Positions 5,885 through 6,474 of a stretch of DNA of 6,474 bases are shown here, one piece after another. The notes beneath the pieces were generated by a model. The model had not been told where the DNA came from, did not search any database, and saw nothing but the letters and a program-made list of their open reading frames with translations. This stretch comes from an uncultured Rhodospirillales bacterium (lineage in GTDB: Bacteria; Pseudomonadota; Alphaproteobacteria; Acetobacterales; Acetobacteraceae): the NCBI GenBank assembly GCA_903928045.1, contig CAIYPH010000245.1, positions 1 through 6,474 on the forward strand. Direction: 5' to 3'. How positions within the stretch are numbered: position 1 is the stretch's first letter; every line of letters begins with the position of its first letter. The translations under genes and the position numbers were made by a program.

Positions 5885-6474
5885 ATGAGCACACTCGCCG
5901 CCTTCGCCGCTGACCTGCTGGCCGGGAAGATCAAAGTGATCGACCTCACCCAGACCCTTTCGCCCGAATTCCCCACCATCGCCCTGCCGCCGATGTTCGG
6001 CCAGTGCGCACCGTTCCGCCTGGAGGAAATCTCGCGCTACGACGATCGCGGGCCGGCCTGGTATTGGAACAACTTCTCCTGCGGCGAGCACACCGGCACC
6101 CATTTCGACGCGCCGATCCACTGGGTTTCCGGCAAGGACCTGCCGAACAACACCACTGACACCATCGACGCGCAGAACTTCATCGCCCCGGCCTGCGTGA
6201 TCGACTGCTCGGTGCAGTCGGCCGAAAACCCGGACTTCATCCTCACCGTCGAGGTGATCAAGGCCTGGGAAGCCAAGCACGGCAAAATCCCGGCGGGGAA
6301 CTGGGTGTTCCTGCGGACGGACTGGTCAAAGCGCTCGGGCGCCGACTACGCCAACGTGTAGGAAGATGGCGCCCACACCCCCGGGCCGGACCCGGATGCG
6401 GTGAAGTTCCTCGTCGAGGAGCGGGACGTGATCGGCTTCGGCGTCGAGACCATCGGCACCGATGCCGGCCAGGC
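5885..6474 (+). pseudogene. Cyclase-family (kynurenine-formamidase-like) metal hydrolase, interrupted by an in-frame TAG; partial at right edge
   Basis: The ATG at 5885 opens a cyclase-family hydrolase (the PF04199-type fold shared with KynB-like formamidases and other amide, lactone or ring-opening hydrolases). The signature GEHTGTHFDAPIHW (67-80) carries the metal-ligand candidates H69, H73 and D75, plus H79. The frame runs 158 codons to NV, then TAG at 6359-6361. The same frame continues to the window edge without another stop and still reads as the family: EDGAHTPGPDP, then RDVIGFGVETIGTDAG, the C-terminal segment that normally completes the active site. A 158-residue product would be well below the usual 250 or so and would lack that segment, so it is probably inactive. 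The alternatives are a nonsense mutation, a sequencing error, or amber readthrough/recoding. The gene follows the DUF35-SDR gene by 15 bases with its own ribosome binding site. The substrate is unknown; hydrolysis of a CoA-pathway ring or lactone intermediate is a guess from context. Confidence 0.8.
6359..6361 (+). other. In-frame amber codon within the cyclase gene
   Basis: TAG follows the GTG codon at 6356-6358 and is followed in frame by at least 37 sense codons (6362-6472) that fit the cyclase family. All six other stop codons seen in the window (94, 1413, 1886, 3484, 4647 and 5867) are TGA, so this is the only TAG used in frame in a gene here. One base change from GAG, CAG or AAG would create it. 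Confidence 0.85.

Overview
The window is a 6.5 kb stretch of GC-rich bacterial DNA carrying one tightly packed plus-strand operon. The codon choice (third positions mostly G or C, with GCC, CTC, CGC and ATC favoured) and the gene types suggest an alphaproteobacterium or similar high-GC environmental bacterium. That placement is an inference, because no rRNA or other taxonomic marker is present.

Layout, left to right: the last 31 codons of an unidentified gene (1-96); the alpha (93-1415) and beta (1412-1888) subunits of a Rieske non-haem iron aromatic-ring hydroxylating dioxygenase; an AMP-forming acyl-CoA ligase (1888-3486); a thiolase-superfamily protein that lacks the usual catalytic Cys and the GHP His (3483-4649); a fusion of a zinc-ribbon/OB-fold DUF35 domain to a short-chain dehydrogenase-like domain whose catalytic residues are replaced (4646-5869); and a cyclase/kynurenine-formamidase-like hydrolase (5885 to beyond the right edge) whose reading frame is interrupted by an in-frame TAG at 6359-6361. 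The first six genes are joined by 1- or 4-base start/stop overlaps (GTGA, ATGA, TGATG, GTGA, ATGA). Only the cyclase gene has a gap before it (15 bases) and its own clear ribosome binding site. No promoter, terminator, RNA gene, repeat array or mobile element is visible. There is no gene-free stretch longer than 15 bases.

Working model (inference): a catabolic operon for an aromatic or alicyclic carboxylic acid. The dioxygenase hydroxylates a ring, and the ligase makes a CoA thioester before or after that step. The thiolase-like protein and the DUF35 domain form a carbon-carbon bond-cleaving or acyl-transfer complex, comparable to the Ltp2-ChsH2(DUF35) retro-aldolase of steroid side-chain degradation or the PhlB/PhlC partnership. 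The cyclase-family hydrolase would open or hydrolyse a ring, lactone or amide. No ferredoxin or reductase for the dioxygenase lies in the window. The most unusual parts are the DUF35/degenerate-SDR fusion paired with a thiolase that has lost its normal catalytic residues, and the amber codon inside an otherwise conserved cyclase frame.
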